Source: Lunularia cruciata (taxonomy: Eukaryota > Streptophyta > Marchantiopsida > Lunulariales > Lunulariaceae). Taken from it: a stretch of 64,000 nucleotides of DNA. The notes beneath the pieces are model-generated. The model worked only from the letters and a program-made list of their open reading frames with translations, was not told the DNA's origin and did not search any database. The position numbers and the translations under genes were made by a program. Shown piece by piece: positions 11,049 through 20,682 of the stretch; the stretch's first letter is position 1; the number at the start of each line of letters is the position of its first letter. Location of the stretch: NCBI GenBank assembly GCA_948567375.1, contig OX419755.1:873001-937000 (forward strand). Direction: 5' to 3'.

Positions 11049-11236
11049 ATGGTACTAGAGACCCAAGCTTGGCACTTGTACATGCAGGCTTGAGGTGTAT
11101 GTTATGTGGCTCTTCTAGTGGAGTTGCTACTATGTTAGTGTGTGATAGTTGTTTGAGAGGATGGCATATGGCATGTATGACTCCTCTCTTCACGGTGGTT
11201 CCTCAAGGACAATGGTTATGTCATAGATGTACTTGA
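11049..11236 (+). pseudogene. Family-2 polyprotein C-terminus: PHD-type zinc finger
   Basis: Open frame GTRDPSLALVHAG (from 11051), then a Cys4-His-Cys3 pattern: CMLC (11096-11107), eleven residues, CDSC, LRGWH, MAC, fourteen residues including TVVPQGQWL, and CHRC, ending with TGA at 11234-11236. The spacing and the GW before His and QW before the last Cys pair are those of PHD fingers, which commonly read histone H3 tails. No ATG is near, since it is the end of a polyprotein interrupted by a solo LTR. All eight ligands are intact. A role in targeting integration to chromatin is inference. Confidence 0.8.
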
Positions 11237-11489
11237 CTTATAGCTAGTTCATCCTTTATATGGTATAGACTGTAGTCAAGCAATGGAGCTTGATAGCACC
11301 TAGCCTCCTGATCTTTTGCCCACCATAAGGTATACCATATACTTGGAATAGATGGCTATCTAGAGTTAAAGGGACCTAACCACCAGCTAGGGTGCAATTG
11401 TGGCACTTTAGAGTCTATGTATGACCTATGTGTGAGTTGTGCTTCTATAATGTATGATGTTGTGTGGCAATGTATATACGCATGACAAC
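11237..11489 (+). other. Family-2 3' untranslated part with a 90-bp repeat
   Basis: Non-coding DNA between the PHD stop and the 3' LTR-like segment. Its last part, 11397-11487, starts ATTGTGGCACTTTAGAG and ends ATATACGCATGACA. It is nearly identical to 11925-12014, the end of the element. No convincing polypurine tract is seen. Confidence 0.6.
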
Positions 11490-12014
11490 TGTCACTCCAT
11501 TTGTAGCTTTGTATCTAGATTGCTCAAACACTAGAGTAGTAGTGATAGTAGTTAGAGATATCTTGGCAATAACTTGTGGATTACTTTTTGTTGGTCAGAT
11601 TTTGTGTTTTGGGTATTGACTACATGGTGTGGCCTACCATCACTTGCACCGTTGGTGTGCCATCAGCAGGACCATTGGTGTGAGACCTAGGTCAAAATCA
11701 GGAGTATACCCTGGGAATGCAGCTCCATAAAGCTCACTTCTCTATTGTTGAGCCTTTGAGTTCCTAGCTAGAGTAGATAGAAAGCCAATGAGCATCACCT
11801 AAAGTCTCTAAGCTAGAGTAGGTGTGGCTTGATTGTAATCAATGCCTAGTTGTTGGAAAGTAGTTGAGGATCAGATCAAGTTCTGATCTGATTTGAGTTG
11901 ATTCGAGTTGTAAATAATCTGATTATTGTGGCATTTTAGAGTCTATGTATGACCTATGTGTGAGTTGTGCTTCTATAGTGTATGATGTTGAAAGTGATGT
12001 ATATACGCATGATA
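11490..12014 (+). repeat. Family-2 3' LTR-like segment
   Basis: It starts TGTCACTCCATTTGTAGC, matches the 5' segment 1110-1548 up to 11927, and then carries the second copy of the 90-bp repeat up to GCATGATA. The expected terminal CA is changed to TA. It is followed directly by resumed family-1 LTR sequence. Confidence 0.65.
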
Positions 12015-13184
12015 AAATTGTTAATTTTCTTGAGAGATAGAGTAGATAGGAAGATCATTGAAGTAGGAGACAAGGTCAGTCTCAAGTTAGATTTATTAGA
12101 TTAAGACTAGATGGAATTTTAGTAGTATGAAGGAGGAAACCTGATGTGATGTAGTTGATGTAGGAGTGAAGATGACATCGCGTGAGTTACTTGAGTCATC
12201 TGAAGTAGTTAGAGTAGAGCAAGAGAAAGTGGTTAGCATAATGATGACATTAGTTTCAATTCAGACTAAAGATGTAGCAAAAGTAGAAGAAGTAGTAGAT
12301 GAACCCAAAGTACAAGAGATGATTGTAGGTACATTGGGTATAGAACCCAAAGTAGAAGTAAACATTGAGCTAAAGTAGAAGTAACAATTTTAAGATCTAA
12401 AAAGGTAGATATGAAGAAGTGGAGTGATACTTTGGATTTGCAGATTTGTAAAGTAGCATTTGAAGTGGTTATGGTAGTTTGGATAATAGTTGAGTGCTTT
12501 GCCTATTTAAAGGAGGCATTGGTAGTGAGTTGTTCAAAACTCATATTTTTGAAGTCAAGTAATGCAAAGCACTATAGCTCAATGCTCATCATTGTTGTTC
12601 CAGCTGAATTCCAAGTATCAATCATATGTGTGTGTTTGTGAGTGTTTGGAGAAAATTGCTTTGCAATCAATGAGTGTTAAATGCTGGATTTTGCAGCATT
12701 GATGTTCATTTTTTGTGTTTGATCCTGAGTGGATAGCAATCAAAGTAATGCCTTGATCAATCTTTGAGGAACTATAGTGTTGGTAGTATTTTGCAATTGT
12801 GATTATAATGCAAAATTGATGCAAAGCAACTTTGGTGGAGGAAGTTGTGCCTTCAGTGGAGAGGTGGAACACAATTCCAAGGTAAACTTGTTTCATGGTG
12901 AAGGTAGCCTTCTTCAAGAGAGCTAAATCATCCCAATCAAGATTGATTTTGAAAGGATTTGGAGGATTGTGATTATGGGTGTTGTTTGTTTGTGACAAGA
13001 TTCTAGTTTAGTGTTGTTACTCTCTTCTAGGTGTTGTTTTTACCCAAGAGGCTAAAGACGTAACCAAGAAGAACTGATTTGTTATTATTTAATTTATATT
13101 TGACCATTTTTGACTAGTATCTTTGTGGGAACTTATGATTGCTTACTGATTACCATAAGAAGTGATACTTGTTGGGTTTTCACA
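12015..13184 (+). mobile_element. Family-1 LTR of element C, right part
   Basis: It resumes with AAATTGTTAATTTTCTTGAG, carries the end of the coiled coil and the tail of the LTR ORF (12166-12378), the TATA-like box CTATTTAAAG (12503-12512), and ends GGTTTTCACA at 13184. The primer-site position after it (13190-13210) reads TTAGTGCCTTTAATGCC and is badly decayed. It is followed by a gag start, so this is the 5' LTR of an element, not a solo LTR. Confidence 0.85.
12166..12378 (+). pseudogene. LTR ORF C-terminal tail, element C copy
   Basis: Seventy open codons: SRELLESSEVVRVEQEKVVS, then QTKDVAKVEEVVDEPKVQE, then a GTLGIEPKVEVNIELK end. The pattern SxELLE...VxxxEEVVE...GxLGxEAKxEVDI is found in all family-1 LTRs with this region. 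The upstream part of the same ORF is at 1-1109. This variant is closest to the copies at 34340-34543 and 39215-39445, which suggests one LTR subfamily. Confidence 0.65.
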
Positions 13185-13465
13185 TGATTTTAGTGCCTTT
13201 AATGCCAATCTTGGGAGTGGACGAATATAAAGCCAAATTGAAAGCTAACTGTCTATCAAATATAAATGTCTACATCAAGAGAACAATGGGAGGGGAGGGC
13301 TCATTGAAGAACTTTACAATGTGAAGAAGAAGAATACCATAAGACCAAATTCACTAGCAAAGAATTTGAGAAGAGGGCATTGGATTCACAACTTCTTCAC
13401 AAAGTTCAAGAAGCCTTGCAAGAACTCAAAAAATAGGAATAAGAAGTTGGTTTGTATGACTACCT
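13185..13465 (+). pseudogene. Element C gag N-terminus (truncated)
   Basis: Matches the gag starts at 40254 and 51023. The shared path is DEYKAKLKANC, then SNINVYIKRTMGG in one frame, then EEEYHKTK..EKRALDSQLLHKVQEALQEL. Compare SMNVCIERTMG and ALDFQLLHEVQEALQELE in element A. The similarity ends at about 13464 (TACCTTACAC) and different DNA begins. Only about 90 of the gag codons remain, with frameshifts. The rest of element C is absent or replaced. Confidence 0.65.
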
Positions 13466-14703
13466 TACACATTGGAAATTTTCATAAGGTGATAATTTCA
13501 TAATTTCCAATGTTGTTGGTGGTTAGGTTTTGCATTCCTATGCAAAACTTTCATGTGAAATCCTCAAATAGAGAATTCAAGGTCTTGGGTACTTGTATTC
13601 AAGTATACTTGGGTCTGTAGAGCTCACAAGTTAGCCCAACCCAAGAATTGATTTATATCTAGGGATTGAGGTTGGGTTAGGCCATGAAAATCTGCAAAAG
13701 GTTAGACAAGGGCACAAGTCAACCATTGTAAAAAAATTGGTTGGCTTTGGGTCCATGGAGAATGAGATTTGATGTAATAAGTGTTACTAAAATACTGTCA
13801 TAAGCTCAATAGAGCAATTCTATCTTCAATCATGAATGATTGGCAATTCTCCTATTTTTTGTGGTTGAGGATTGTGATTGTGATATTGAGGAATTTAGAC
13901 TTCTAGAGTGCTTTTGAGGATTAAGTGTACCTGTGTTTCAACAGATTTGGGGAAAATTTGCCAAGAACCAGGAGCAAATCCTAAATTAGGGATTTCAAAA
14001 TTAGCATAAAAATTACAAAAAAGTGCCCAAGTTTGAGAGCTTGTAAGGAAGGCTGTTGTGATCAGATTGTTGATAATTCCACACCATTAGAAATTTCATC
14101 TCATGGGCTTCCATTGAATCCAATATCAATTGAGTCCAAGTCACACAAAAAAGGATATGTCCATATGAGTTTTGCAAACTTTTCCCCATCGAAAAGACAT
14201 AGAAGTTCCCTACTTGGATTAGAAGTTGGTTGAAATCTGAAGAAAAGATTGGAAGAGGCTTAGAGTACAAGTTGAAATTAGCTTGATGATAGAGCAAGAA
14301 GGCTCTAAAGCTCTTTTTTGACAGAAAGTACAAAGAGTTATTGTCAAATTCTTATGATTGATCCTCTTTGTGCTTGCATGCTTGTTTGTACGCCCAGTTG
14401 GCTTGGATTGGTATGCGGGTGTTGCACTTAGGTTCCTTCCTTCTAGGTGTGTTTTTTTTTCTCCTTGGTAATGTTGGAAGTTATGACCAACAAACCAGGA
14501 GTGCATGTTATGATGACAAGTTAGGTTGCCCACTACTTCCCTACCTTGTAGAAGAAATCTTAGAAAGAAGATTGGAGGGTTTGATCGGTCGGGTACAACA
14601 TGCACTCAGATGAGTAATGACAAGTCTATGCACAACCTTTGATCCATGAGCTCCACAGCTAGACACCTTGTTTTTTCCCAAAGAGGTAAAGGCAAACTAC
14701 GAC
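13466..14703 (+). repeat. Probable family-3 5' LTR (weak)
   Basis: About 1.2 kb with no coding signal, between truncated gag C and the family-3 gag. It has LTR-like words such as GGCTTCCATTGAATCC and ATATGTCCATATGAG. It ends near CTACGACA, followed by ATTGGTGAACTCAACGTG, which could be a primer site. The left end has ATTGGAAATT and AATTTCCAAT as a small inverted pair (about 13466-13512). The left boundary is not fixed by a second copy, so this call is an inference from position. Confidence 0.35.
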
Positions 14704-16436
14704 AATTGGTGAACTCAACGTGAAACTTCTAGGGTGGAGAGTTAGGAAGAAAGGTTGTGAGTGGACATGGATAGGAGATAAGACAAGACAATATGGGATC
14801 TGGGTGCAAGCAGCTCTAGAGAGGCACCCACATTACAACTTGATCCAGCTATAGCAGAGATGTTCCAAGCATTTGCACTGTATATACAACAACACCAAGT
14901 TGTAGAACATAAGGAAGCATTGGGTACTAAAGCCTTGCAATCAGTTGATGGGAAGTTAGATCAGTTTGATGGGAAGAATATCTCAAAAGACATATAGTAT
15001 TACTCCAAGGAGATGGAGCTCAACAAGGTTCTTGAATGGGATTTACATTATCTTGGATTTACATTATCTTGGAGCTCCATGCACACATATAGGAGATTAT
15101 TTGAGCTCATGGAGGTAATTTGGAGAGATCTTCTCTTCATTTGAAGGAGGAGCACTGCTTGGAAGATATGAATAGGATAACTAAAAAGTCATTCATGGAG
15201 TGGGTGAACAAATCTGCCAAGGGGTTTAGCGCAATTGAGCTATTTTGGAAGTTTGAGAGATAATATTCACGATTGTCTCAAATGGAGAAGCTCATAGTTG
15301 AGAGTGACAAGGTGGAGTTGTTCCTTCAATCAGCAACTAGTAAGCTACAAAGGGAGTTGGAGGTCTTGCTAGAGGATGGGTCTGAGGATAGTGGAATGAC
15401 ATTTGATTGGAAGAAGGTCTCAGAAGTTGTGAGTATTCTTGCCAAGCAAGAATACCATAGGCAAAAAGTGGTAGTGAGATCAAAAGTAGTACTACCGATG
15501 GTTGCAAGAGCTCCAAGGCAACCATTGATACCTATTACCATAAAACTAATGTTCCTTAATCTAGTTATCACCACTCCATTATAGCAAACCACCATCAATG
15601 GTTTGGTGAAAGGGATGAGAGATTCGCAAATCAAATTGGCGAGGTTGGAGGAGAAAGGAAGCGGTTCCATAACTAGAATGGTGACAAAGCAATGGTATGT
15701 AAAAGGTGCATTTTTGTGTGATGGAACTAAACACACCAAGAAGGAGTGTGGTGACTTTGCTGATACTATTCAGCAAGGAGTGGTTTTTTGGAAAGATGCA
15801 AAAAGTGCATTGAAAGACACGAAGGAATTCCTCAAAGCCAATTTTAGGAAGGGAGGAATGAAGAAGCTATTGGAGGATTTCTTGTCACTATAAGCTACTA
15901 CATCAATTGAAGCTACTACCTATGGAGTAGAGGTAGTAAGAAGTGGAGAGGAAACATTTCTTATGCATGTAGATACAGGAAGCATGTGGAGCAATGCTCT
16001 ACATATAGTAGAGAAGGGGAAAACCGCAAGAGGAGAACTATTGCAGGCTGCTATAGAAGTCAAGAATGCCACTCAATGGGCTGATCTAGTGGATACTATG
16101 TCTATTCATGCCTACTTGGCGAGAAACCAACATGAAGCTCTCATCAAAGAAAAACAACGGAGAGAAGACATAAAGATTGGTGATGAGAGATCAACTCAAA
16201 AAAGACAGTTGAGGGGAGATAGGCTCTATCAAGAGGGTGCTCCCCAAAAGCAAGGAGTGGTACCTTCATGGGAGGAGGTCATGGAGGATGCCTTGCCTTC
16301 TGATTCTAAAAAATGAGTGAAGTGGAAGGGGAAGGAGAAGGGTAAACTCCTTACTTACCAGCTTCAATTAGATATTGAAGCGACTATTGACTTAAAAGGA
16401 GTACTAGAAGAGAGAGTACTCAATGCCAAGGTGGAG
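14704..16436 (+). pseudogene. Family-3 Gypsy gag
   Basis: Long gag remnant with several frames. Early part: FQAFALYIQQ and QLDQFDGKNISKD (about 14860-15000). Middle, open 15273-15584: SQMEKLIVESDKVELFLQSA, LLEDGSEDSGMTFDWKKVSE and VSILAKQEYHRQK. The zinc-knuckle region near 15715 reads LCDGTKHTKKEC and lacks its first Cys. C-terminal part, open 15963-16316, then DIEATIDLKGVLEERVLNAK just before 16436. This order is that of a plant Gypsy gag reaching the protease boundary. The protein would form the particle core. The last codons continue in frame at 20205 after the solo LTR. Confidence 0.75.
16432..16436. repeat. Target-site duplication TGGAG, left copy
   Basis: TGGAG directly before the solo LTR; the second copy is at 20205-20209. 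Removing the LTR and one copy restores an in-frame AKVEFTL at the gag-protease junction of family 3. Confidence 0.95.
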
Positions 16437-19400
16437 TGTGGCAATCGAGCAAGTATAACTTTTGTGGTAATCAGTAAGTAAAGTTTGTTCCCACAGATAT
16501 ACAAGTCAAAAATGGTCAAAAACAAAGTAAAACATCACAATGTAGTTCTTCTTGAGTTCATTTTTAATCTCTTAGGTAGAAATCTCACCTAAAAGATAAG
16601 AACAAGCATTGATTCACAGTCTTGTCACAAATTAACACTCCATAATCACAATACCATCAAATCTTTCCAAACCAACCTTGATTGTGATGATTCAGATTCT
16701 TCCAAAGCAAGCTACTTCACACAAAACAACTTTGCCTCAAAATTGTGTCCCTCCCTTCCACTGAAGGCACAACTTCCTCAATCAAAATTGCTTTGCATCA
16801 ACCCCGTACTACACTCACCAATGCAGAATACTACCAACACTACAATTCCTCATGGATCTTGCAAGGCATTGCTTTAATTGCTATCCACTTAGGATCAAAC
16901 ACACAAAATGAAATCAGCAATATGGAATCCAACATCCAACAACCTAACTTGCACTTTAAAACTCTCCCAACACTCACAAACATACACACAAGCTTGATAT
17001 TTGGAATTAATCTGAAATGATGAGTACTAAGACATAGTACTTTGCTTTACTCAACTTCAAAAATACAAATACTAAACACCATAACATTGTGCATTCCTCC
17101 TTTAAATAGGCTGAGTGCTGACAATTAACTAACAAAAACACCAATCTACAACAATGTTACCAATCTGCCGATCCGCAATGACAAACCACCTCTACATATC
17201 TACCTCTTCAAATCTCAAATCTATTAGTACTCTGATCCGATGTCAACCTTGACTTTGGCTTCCAAACCCGATGTTCCTCCTAGCACTTCTCCTTCTTTGA
17301 ATCTCTCTATTGCTACTCCTATATCTTCTATTTCTACTATCTCTTCATTTTGAACTACAATTGCACTTATGGGTAACCTATCTACTTCTTTATCCTATGA
17401 CCCACTCTTATCTAATGTTTTAGGTACCTCACCTAAAGATACTTGCACTCCCACTTCTACAACTTCAGACTTTGTATTCATTTTCATCTCACTACAAATT
17501 CTATCTAAATCCGATCTAACAAAATCTAATCTAAGACAAAAATTGTCAACTACTTCTACCATCTTTCTACTCTATATCTCAAACAAATCATCAAATTGCT
17601 CATATCTACATCCTTCACCTTCTTCTTCCAAGTTTCTTGCACAATCAGCTTCAACTCATGCATCCTCGCTTCCTCCAGCTTCCCTTTAGCTTTTGTACTC
17701 ATAATTGCTTTCAACTCCTTCACAATTGATCCTACTACATCGGACTCTACCCTTGGAACCACTTTCTCCTTACTTCTCTCCACTTCTAACTCATTCCAAT
17801 ACATTGTCAATTTTTCTTGAAATTCAGCCTTCAACACCTCCTTCTCTTGCACATACTATACTAATTGACATTCAACTCCTTGAAGCAACCTCTACACTTG
17901 CTCTTCCTCTCGAGTACATTTTGCTTATTCTTGTTGCCAAGCTTGGTCCTTCTCTACAGTGCTCTTCTTCAAACTCTCCAACTCTTGTTCCATCACTGCT
18001 GCAATTGTCTTTGAGTGTATGACCTCTACTTGTAATCAACAACTTCCTATGGTCTCAACCAACACCTCCTACTCCTTCAATTCTTTGCTGCATTTTACAA
18101 AGGTTGCTTGCAAGGCATCCAAGCTTTTCTTCCAAAGAACTGCTTCAGCCCAAAGTTCTTTGGCTTCCTTCTCTCCTTGGATTAGCTTACTCCCCAACAT
18201 TGAGGTCTCCTCACTCCACTTCTTTACTATCTCCAACTCATCCCTCACTTCCGGATGTTGGCTCCTAAGATCTACTCTCTTCCTTTGCAAAAGCACCAAC
18301 AAAGGATAGACATCTTTGAGAGGTACTCAACTCCAATATCTCTTCCTTCATCATCCAATCTGCCTTTGTTGCTGGTAGGTATTTCTTTAGCTAGTGCCTT
18401 ACCCAAAGATGTGATCTTTGTATCTTCAAAGTCTTGCACTCCAAACTCTCTTCTTTGTTCTCCCCTTTACTTGGTTTGGCAACCACCACATGAGAAATCC
18501 TCTTTGTTCTTGCCGCCCTTGGAAAGACCAAGGCACCCTCCACTACACTGCCATCTCCTAGCTTGTTGGCTGGAAACTCCAAACACGGCTTGTCTCCTCC
18601 TTCTATGCGGTTGATTGCCTCATGGAATTCACGTTCTTCTTCTCGAGCAACACCTTCTCTCAGTTGCTGAGCTTTAGCTTCTCCTTCACTGCCATTGCTT
18701 GACTCTTTGCTCCACAATGTAAACTCTTCTTTGGCTCCTGAGGCTTCTCCCTTCAACTTTATTTTTCTTTTTGATTCTTCCTTTGAGGTTGATTCCTTCA
18801 CTTCCATTAGTGTGGGCTTTGGATTGAGTCTTTGTATCTTCTAGGGTTGCACTGGTGTGATTCATCCTTTGGGTCTCCTTCTCTTTCTTGGCATGCGGAT
18901 GTCCATTGCCACTATCTTCTCCTTTCCACTCTTTGGGTAATATTCATTGCCTCACAAACCCACTTCATGTGATATTGTTCATCCCCATCTACGTTTTGTT
19001 GCAAATTAAGGTGAAAATGAGACACTATCCATCCTTTCTCCTTTGAGCTCAACGGGTTCAGCCCAAAGTAGAAGTGAGCTGCAAAGGTATGAAGTAGTGG
19101 AGCAGAATATCCATGTTCCAATTGGTGATCATTTGCCCACTTGTTGGTGCAAACACCTTGCCTAGTCCACTACTTCTCTTGCAAACATCTGATGAAAGAG
19201 CATTGCTTGTTGCATTGTTACATAGGTAGTTTGCCTAGCTTGAACATAGCCATCATTGTGCTCATGATCCCTTTTTCCACTGGATCCTTGTAACTATTCA
19301 CCTTGTACATGTTCTTGGTGCAAGGTCTACTAAAATAATTCCTCTTCTCAATAGTTTCTTCCAAAGCATCACACTTTCGATAGAAGGTATGGGTTTTGGG

Positions 19401-20204
19401 TGACACCGCCTACCTCTCTTGCTTCTCTTCCCAAGACTAATCTCCAATCCAACTCAATCCATCAAGTTGGATTTTCTCTCTTCTCCTTGTGCTTGGGTCC
19501 ATCCTTACAATTACTATCAGTGATCTTTGCCTTGAACCCTAGGAAGCTCAAATTCCAGTTCCAAGCAAGAAATGTGATGCAAAGTTTGGATAAGACTTCA
19601 ATCCTTGCCACTACATCTAATTCAAAAATTGCAAGACCCCTCACTACAATTTTATTATTTCCTTTTGGGGCCATTGTGCGTTTCCTCACTCTCTTCTTAC
19701 AAAAGATCAAACTTGAGACTCTAACCCACTCCTAATGCATAGTTTTCATTCCTTAAGGTCGACTTTGAATAGGAACATGATACCTTCTAGTCAATGCTTT
19801 CTCGATGAAATTGCAATTTTGTGGTCCTTTGTTGATCAATCATTCTTCAATTGTTTCTCTATTTACCCACCAATTTTGTGGGTTTGTTTCTTGTCACTTC
19901 CAAGATTATCTTGGTCTTGAGGTAGTCACTTTCTTCCCATGTACTTTCTTCATCAGCAAAAATTGATGAAAAGTTGTTATAGGTTTGTCAGATCAGGTTG
20001 TGCATCCCAATGCAATGTCTTCTATCTTCAGCTTCATATTTCCGTCCATCTGACCCAAGTCATTCTAACTTTGACCCAAGGTCAACTTTGGGTTTACACC
20101 AAAACACACAATTCTTTATGTTTCTTCCCCGTTTAGCCCTTCTTTGGCTTCACCAACATACTTCTTCTTTAATACTCAACAAAATGAAAAATGTGGGTAC
20201 CACA
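16437..20204 (-). mobile_element. Family-1 long solo LTR, reverse strand
   Basis: On the + strand it starts TGTGGCAATCGAGC (LTR 3' end) and ends GTGGGTACCACA (LTR 5' start); 3768 bp. A perfect 5-bp TGGAG duplication flanks it, so it entered as a complete element and collapsed to a solo LTR. It carries the whole coiled-coil ORF (19710 down to 17224). The TATA-like box, seen as CTTTAAATAG, is at 17100-17109. Confidence 0.95.
17224..19710 (-). pseudogene. LTR-encoded coiled-coil ORF, copy in solo LTR 16437-20204
   Basis: About 829 codons of homology. It starts MIFCKKRVRKRTMAPK at 19710, with LDVVARIEVLSKLCITFLAW (about 19620). Then YRKCDALEETIEKRN (about 19390-19350) and YKVNSYKDPVEKGIMS (about 19310). 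The HFYFGLNPL core is near 19070, the Lys/Glu linker at 18807-18391, the coiled coil at 18302-18069 and 17852-17556, and the tail down to 17224, ending KVDIGSEY. Stops and frameshifts break it into at least six pieces. The same domain order as in other LTRs indicates a real ancestral gene. Confidence 0.75.
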
Positions 20205-20682
20205 TGGAGTTTACTCTTTGAGAGATCCTTGGGATTGCTAAGAAGGAGTTTCATGATGTCATCATAGACACCATCAAATGCAATGGCAATTGACAATAGA
20301 AGTTGCTCTATCAAATGCTTTGGACACTATGGTTACAAAAGAAGAGGAGTTAGAGCTAGCTTGATGTTGCAACAACCATAAGGTCAGATTTGTAGAGGAT
20401 GAGGGTGATGATGGTGGGATCTCTGGTCACTATACTAGAGGACATTGGGCCAAAGCTACCATTGAAACTCTAGTCAAGATTGGCAGCATGATAGATCCTG
20501 TGGTTGCCCTTATTGATCACAGATAAAAAATCAACATTGTTTCTAAGGATCTCTACAAGTAGGAAAAATGGCCAATTGATACAGAGCATGGTTGGGTGAT
20601 CAAGGCAGCAAACAACACCAAGGGAGAGCTCTATGGTGCCTGCTCAAATGTGAGGGTGAAGGTTGGGGATGTAGTTACCAAA
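20205..20682 (+). pseudogene. Family-3 gag C-terminus and protease
   Basis: It continues the gag frame after the solo LTR: EFTL, one stop, EILGIAKKEFHDVIIDTIK. A linker follows, then an aspartic-protease region: DPVVALIDHR (about 20495-20524; the catalytic Asp is kept but the following residues are changed from the usual DTG-like motif), NIVSKDLYK, then HGWVIKAANNTKGELYGAC and VRVKVGDVVT. It would cleave the polyprotein. The frame ends abruptly at about 20682, where family-1 pol begins; the RT of family 3 is missing. Confidence 0.7.

Larger units (their letters stand above)
1110..12014 (+). mobile_element. Family-2 Ty3/Gypsy element with PHD finger, inserted in LTR C
   Basis: This is a second, unrelated Gypsy element. 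It begins TGTCATGCCATTTG at 1110 and ends GCATGATA at 12014. Its 5' segment (1110-1548) is repeated at 11490-11927, giving LTR-like ends. AAAT flanks both sides (5 bp with one mismatch). Order: LTR, leader, gag remnant, [family-1 LTR], RNase H, integrase, [short family-1 solo LTR], PHD finger, LTR. The protease and most of the RT are missing. Removing the two inserted LTRs leaves about 5.2 kb. It is older than the family-1 LTRs inside it and younger than LTR C. Confidence 0.8.

Noticed and set aside
13466-13512. Terminal inverted repeat of a DNA transposon (ATTGGAAATT / AATTTCCAAT)
   Set aside because: The two arms lie within 50 bp of each other and no flanking duplication is seen; it is only a small hairpin.
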